Both the position numbers and the translations under genes were made by a program. The notes beneath the pieces were generated by a model. It saw only the letters and a program-made list of their open reading frames with translations. It did no database searches and had not been told where the DNA came from. From a virus, in IMG/VR virus record IMGVR_UViG_3300025108_000162, positions 1-37,199 of that record: a stretch of 37,199 nucleotides of DNA; one strand, 5' to 3'. Shown in pieces: positions 33,318-37,199 of this stretch; the stretch's first letter is position 1; the number at the start of each line of letters is the position of its first letter.

Positions 33318-35992
33318 TTGAAAATACCTCTGAGAGGATTATTAGTAGAACCAAGAAGAGCAGCAGCAGTTCCGACGAGAGCACCACCAATGTTCACACC
33401 GCCGCCACCAGCACCTCCTCCTCCGCCTCCACCGCGACTACCGACCACTACAGGAGGTCCTTTCCTTTGTCCTGCTTGTATTGCCATCTGGACCGCTTGC
33501 TGTGCCTGTGCAACCATCTGAGAGTTCATACCATTTGATTGGCCAACTTGTTCTATGACAGCACCAACCATCTCGCGTGTTCTTTCATTTATTCTCTCCC
33601 TTGCTTCATTACGTTCTTCAGTTGATCTCGAAAGACTGCCTCGTCTGCCCCGTGCTTTAATCTCTGCATCGCGTTGTGGTGCTGCAGTTTTAGTTCTTCC
33701 ACCTTTAACACTTGTCGTTGGACCACCGAGAATCATATTCCCCATACTTCCAGAAGAAGAACTGCTACTGCTGCTATTACTAGAACTCATAGTACCAGAA
33801 CCAGCACCAAATCCTCCACTGGTAGTAGCACCACCTGCTTTCATTGCTGCAGAAACAGCAGCATCACTTTCATGTTGCAATCCAATCCAGGTACTCTTCA
33901 ATGTAGATACGTTACCTCCAGTCTGTTTCACTAAAGCAACACCGAGTTTATTTTGAGTTTCTGGTGAGAACTGATCTGTTTTATTAACAACACCTTGGTC
34001 AACTAAACCCTTTAAAGTACTTCCAATAAACTGATAACGACCGACAGCATGTAACTTACCAGATGATTTCCACTGAGCATCACTCATGGTTCCATCATCA
34101 TATTGCTTGTCCATGACCTCCTGAACGGTCATAGAAGTTAGTTCTTTACCAGATGGATTAAATGGTGCCTTTCTATAGTCTCCACTGTATCCAAGAGCAG
34201 TGTGGCCACCATCAGCACCACCCTGATTAACTGCGTTATATCCTCCAACACTATCAGATTCTCTCTTACCAATAAGATCGAGAATAGCACCATAACCCCC
34301 TGCTGCAGCAGGCATATTAGTATTACCGCTGCCACCTTGAATACCTGAACTAATACCATCTAAGAAACCTAGATGTAAGTGAGTTGGGTGTCCTGTATTT
34401 CCAGGTCCAGTCTTACCACCACCTTTAAACCATGATCCCCATCCATCAGTGATGATTTGGGATAGTTTCATTTTATCGCGAAGTTGATATGCTTCCTCTG
34501 CTAATTGTGCAGTTCTTGCTTTCCAAGCACCAGCTCTCCAATCAGTAATATCAATTGCTAAACCTTTATAATGAAGACTACCAGAACTATGCCCACCAAC
34601 TGCTTCACCACCATTTTTATTAAATCCAACTCCTCTATTAGGACCACTACCACTATGATTATTCTTTCTAAAGTTTGGATGCTCGGCAACAGTAAAACCT
34701 TTATCTAATGCCCATTTACCACCAGCAGCAACTGCCTGTAAACCAGCACCTATAACTGGTTTTTCTTCTTGCCCCTTCTTCGATACAGGTTCGGTTGTAG
34801 TTGTTTTTGGTTTTCCACCACCACCAGTGAGACTGTTCCACCAATTTCCTACAGCACCCATCGCACCACCAAGAGCCATCTCAGGAACTTTTCCTCCTTG
34901 AGATCTACCAGGAACTTTATATCCCTGACTTCTTGCTTCACCAAGTCTCTTCTGAGTTAAGTGAGGTTGCGTTTTTGTTCCAGGAGTATTAAAAGGAACG
35001 ACGAAAGCTCCCCCATTGCTCTTTCTAGCAACATACTCAGTTCCATGTCCGATGAACGAGGTTGATCTCCCCCCGTCCAAAGATACCTTGTATCCTGATT
35101 GTGGTCCACTAATCCATCCTCCTTGTGATCTACTTGGAAGATTCTTGACTGAACCTCCTTGGGATTTCTCTTCGTCTTTATTATTTAATGCATTGAGACC
35201 AATCATTGTCCCCCCTGCTATTGCAGTACCAAGCAGAATTTTTCCTAAAGCACCGCCCCTTCTACCACCTCGTCTACCAGGGAGACCACCACCACCTCGT
35301 CCACCGCCACGAGTGACAAACTTAATCAGAGCACGAACACCCTTCGCAATATCAGTAATAATCTTAGTTGGATTCTTTAAGTACCTAATACCTAATACAA
35401 TCGAACCAATTCCAACAATTGCTTTACCAAATCCTAAAAGTCTCTCTTGCCAAGTCGCATCATCTTTAAGTAAATCATAGAGACCATCGATGGTAGTTGT
35501 GATACTCCATTTTGCCCAATCAAAAATAAATTGAACAACAGTCTTAATGACGTCTAAGATTTTTACAATTGTATCTTGATTTTTCGGATCACTTAACCAT
35601 TTAAGAACTGGAATGACAACTGCTATTTTAAACAGATTACCAAATAAACCAAGAAGTCCTTCTAGAAAACTTCCACTTTTTGATAAGACACCAGATACAA
35701 GACCACCTTGTTTCTTTTCCTTCTTTGGTGTTGTAAATTCTGGTTTAAATTGAGTTTTATCCTTTTTTTGTGCTTCTAAGTTACTAAGACTAACTTTTTT
35801 AAGATCTACAAGAACTTTGCCGAGAGAATTTACAGTCTCTCCTAGGTTGTTGATTGCACGAGTATTCGTGTTTATTGACTTCGCTAAAACAATATCAGAT
35901 TTTTTTACGTCAGGATCAGCACTGCCCGAGGGATCTTTGACCTGTACGAACTTATAAAAATTAATTTTTGAACTTTTTTGTACAGTTGCCAT
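33314..35992 (-). CDS. Tail/hub protein with M15-like peptidase and lysozyme-like domains (892 aa)
   Basis: Begins MATVQKSSKINFYKFVQVKD. Residues 45-80 look coiled-coil-like; 110-270 contain several hydrophobic segments with an Arg/Gly-rich stretch at 229-247. At 472-481, SLHYKGLAID fits the SxHxxGxAxD zinc motif of M15/LAS peptidases, and HLH at 538-540 supplies the other ligands; this family cuts peptide cross-links of peptidoglycan. At 578 and 651-655, KRESD and GRYQF resemble the catalytic and substrate parts of lysozyme/lytic-transglycosylase domains (E-S-x...GRYQF). The C-terminus is Ser- and Gly-rich and repetitive. A protein combining two wall-cutting domains in the tail suits cell-wall entry. 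Similar long proteins exist in cyanophages but the exact T4 equivalent is unclear. TAATG overlap with the gene above. Confidence 0.65.
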   Translation of the reverse strand: MATVQKSSKINFYKFVQVKDPSGSADPDVKKSDIVLAKSINTNTRAINNLGETVNSLGKVLVDLKKVSLSNLEAQKKDKTQFKPEFTTPKKEKKQGGLVSGVLSKSGSFLEGLLGLFGNLFKIAVVIPVLKWLSDPKNQDTIVKILDVIKTVVQFIFDWAKWSITTTIDGLYDLLKDDATWQERLLGFGKAIVGIGSIVLGIRYLKNPTKIITDIAKGVRALIKFVTRGGGRGGGGLPGRRGGRRGGALGKILLGTAIAGGTMIGLNALNNKDEEKSQGGSVKNLPSRSQGGWISGPQSGYKVSLDGGRSTSFIGHGTEYVARKSNGGAFVVPFNTPGTKTQPHLTQKRLGEARSQGYKVPGRSQGGKVPEMALGGAMGAVGNWWNSLTGGGGKPKTTTTEPVSKKGQEEKPVIGAGLQAVAAGGKWALDKGFTVAEHPNFRKNNHSGSGPNRGVGFNKNGGEAVGGHSSGSLHYKGLAIDITDWRAGAWKARTAQLAEEAYQLRDKMKLSQIITDGWGSWFKGGGKTGPGNTGHPTHLHLGFLDGISSGIQGGSGNTNMPAAAGGYGAILDLIGKRESDSVGGYNAVNQGGADGGHTALGYSGDYRKAPFNPSGKELTSMTVQEVMDKQYDDGTMSDAQWKSSGKLHAVGRYQFIGSTLKGLVDQGVVNKTDQFSPETQNKLGVALVKQTGGNVSTLKSTWIGLQHESDAAVSAAMKAGGATTSGGFGAGSGTMSSSNSSSSSSSSGSMGNMILGGPTTSVKGGRTKTAAPQRDAEIKARGRRGSLSRSTEERNEARERINERTREMVGAVIEQVGQSNGMNSQMVAQAQQAVQMAIQAGQRKGPPVVVGSRGGGGGGGAGGGGVNIGGALVGTAAALLGSTNNPLRGIFK

Positions 35993-37199
35993 TATTGTGA
36001 TCTCGTCGTTATGCTAGAAGGAGTCGCTTTAACTACTTCACCACCACCATTATTTATGGGAACAGCAGTAGGAATAGGAACCAACTTCTCAAGAATAACG
36101 GGAATAGGAATAAAGTCTAACGCCTGATTCATAGCATATTCAGCGGATATACCACCTTCAGACAATGCTTGAGATGCTACATCTTTAACCCCACCAATAA
36201 CTTTAGGATCAACTCCTATCTGTCCTGCTATATCTGCCATAGCAGACATCATATCTCCACCCATCGCACCAGTAACTGCATTATAAAGTCCACCAAGTCC
36301 AAAGTGAGTTGCAGCACCTTGAATCATATTCATAGGATTCAATCCACCTTTCAATACAGAATTGGCAAATCCTCCTAAAGAAGGACTAAGCATCCCAAGT
36401 CCAGTACTCAAAGCACCTCCAAAGTTTCCAGTTAATACATTAGAAGCAATTTGACCTATAGGTCCTGACATAAACTCACCAACCTTACCCATGATCCCAC
36501 CCATACCAGGAATCATTCCTAACATTGCCATAGGATTGCCCGTGGCAAGTGTATTAATGCCTGCCATGATAGGTGCAGCACCAGGAATAAACGATGCAGC
36601 AGTTCCAAGCACTTGTCCAATAGGACTTTGCATAACACCACTAACTGCCTTACCAATACCACCTGTAACTCCTTTGATGGCATTACCAACACTCTTAACT
36701 ACACCACCAAGGAACATCTCTTGTTCAGGAACTTCTTGTCCTTCATCTTCCTTCGCTTTACCCATAAGGGTATTAATAATCTCACCAATATTAGGCAGTT
36801 TTGATAATACCTTATCAATATCAGTTTTTAATCCTCTTGCACCGATAGCATCAACAACTCCTTCTTCTCCCTCTTGCAATTGAGGAACAAAATCACGAAC
36901 GAACATATATCCGTCAAGAAGCATTGATGCTACGTTACCAGCACCTGCTGTAGCAAGACCAGCAACATCTAAGATACCAGAAGTACCTTCAATCAATGCA
37001 CCAATAGAGTCGCCATTTGCTGCCCTATCATAAGCAAATGCAAGGTTTACAATTCCACCAACAACAGGAAGAATTGCTGCTGCTCTTTTTCCTAACTTAG
37101 AACCTGCTGTTGCAACATCACCAAAACTAGCAATACCTTTCTTCTTAAGGATCTCTGTTGCCTTGTCCATCCCAGGCAGTTTCTTGAGCATATCGAACA
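35992..37199 (-). CDS. Gly/Ala-rich hydrophobic tail protein, 5' end outside window
   Basis: The frame is open to the right edge of the window, so at least three codons and probably more lie beyond; the ATG at 37191 (MLKKLPGMDKATEILKKKGI) may be internal. Long hydrophobic stretches rich in Gly, Ala, Met and Ile alternate (e.g. MLGMIPGMGGIMGKVGEFMS, NVLTGNFGGALSTGLGML). The composition resembles tape-measure or membrane-contacting hub proteins, and it is coupled (TAATG) to the hydrolase-bearing tail protein. No enzyme motif is visible. A late octamer variant lies near its 3' end. Confidence 0.6.
   Translation of the reverse strand, partial: FDMLKKLPGMDKATEILKKKGIASFGDVATAGSKLGKRAAAILPVVGGIVNLAFAYDRAANGDSIGALIEGTSGILDVAGLATAGAGNVASMLLDGYMFVRDFVPQLQEGEEGVVDAIGARGLKTDIDKVLSKLPNIGEIINTLMGKAKEDEGQEVPEQEMFLGGVVKSVGNAIKGVTGGIGKAVSGVMQSPIGQVLGTAASFIPGAAPIMAGINTLATGNPMAMLGMIPGMGGIMGKVGEFMSGPIGQIASNVLTGNFGGALSTGLGMLSPSLGGFANSVLKGGLNPMNMIQGAATHFGLGGLYNAVTGAMGGDMMSAMADIAGQIGVDPKVIGGVKDVASQALSEGGISAEYAMNQALDFIPIPVILEKLVPIPTAVPINNGGGEVVKATPSSITTRSQ
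36051..36058 (-). promoter_or_regulatory. Possible intragenic late promoter (CATAAATA)
   Basis: Minus strand CCCATAAATAATGG inside the end of gene 35992, 58 bases upstream of the start of gene 33314. The sequence also encodes Pro-Ile-Asn-Asn, so it could be chance. Confidence 0.35.

Noticed and set aside
33318-33956. Plus-strand Pro-rich frames opposite the Gly/Ser-rich tail protein
   Set aside because: They mirror Gly-rich and Ser-rich codon runs of the minus-strand gene and have no ribosome sites or family features.
1-37199. CRISPR array, insertion sequence, integrase or attachment site
   Set aside because: I saw no regularly spaced repeats, no transposase or recombinase motif and no duplicated tRNA end that would suggest an att site.

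Overview
The window is a piece of the genome of a T4-like marine cyanophage, a myovirus of Synechococcus or Prochlorococcus. Evidence: a CpeT phycobiliprotein lyase, a gp5-type baseplate hub, the very large virion protein usually annotated as VrlC-like in cyanophages, T4-type late promoter octamers (TATAAATA variants), four tRNA genes, four 2-oxoglutarate oxygenases, and a dense set of small proteins, several of which I recognise as conserved in cyanomyoviruses. Every supported gene lies on the minus strand, so transcription runs from high to low coordinates. There is no gene-free stretch longer than about 130 bases.

Late (virion) part, 37199 to about 9719. First comes the baseplate/tail hub: a hydrophobic Gly/Ala-rich protein cut by the window edge, an 892-residue protein with two peptidoglycan-hydrolase-like domains, a gp27-like hub protein and gp5. 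Between the hub genes sit cpeT, tRNA-Val and an exported HExxH metallopeptidase. Then follows an accessory cluster (27741 to 24632) with two 2OG oxygenases, tRNA-Leu, tRNA-Thr, tRNA-Asn and small proteins. Next is the adhesin/tail-fibre block (24511 to 13451): three large structural proteins and five consecutive paralogous fibre proteins sharing one N-terminal module, two with fibrinogen-like C-terminal regions. It ends with two probable accessory or assembly proteins, a U32-like/methyltransferase fusion and a 2OG oxygenase.

Early part, 9718 to 1. Seven compact transcription units of small overlapping genes each start at a promoter, most of them recognisable as sigma70-like. They encode many tiny proteins, one more 2OG oxygenase, a DGQHR-type protein plus a DNA methyltransferase plus a possible endonuclease (a restriction-modification-like cassette), and an SF2 helicase. 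Many of these proteins are under 60 residues and are easily missed by gene callers.

The most unusual signals are regulatory. Three unit boundaries carry a rho-independent terminator whose six-base loop is itself the promoter -35 box, followed at exactly 17 bases by the -10 box. All seven early boundaries also carry a short imperfect inverted-repeat element just after the preceding stop codon. Host-like promoters also sit inside the late region, directly in front of cpeT and of the oxygenase/tRNA cluster, and several late promoters overlap the stop codon of the preceding gene.
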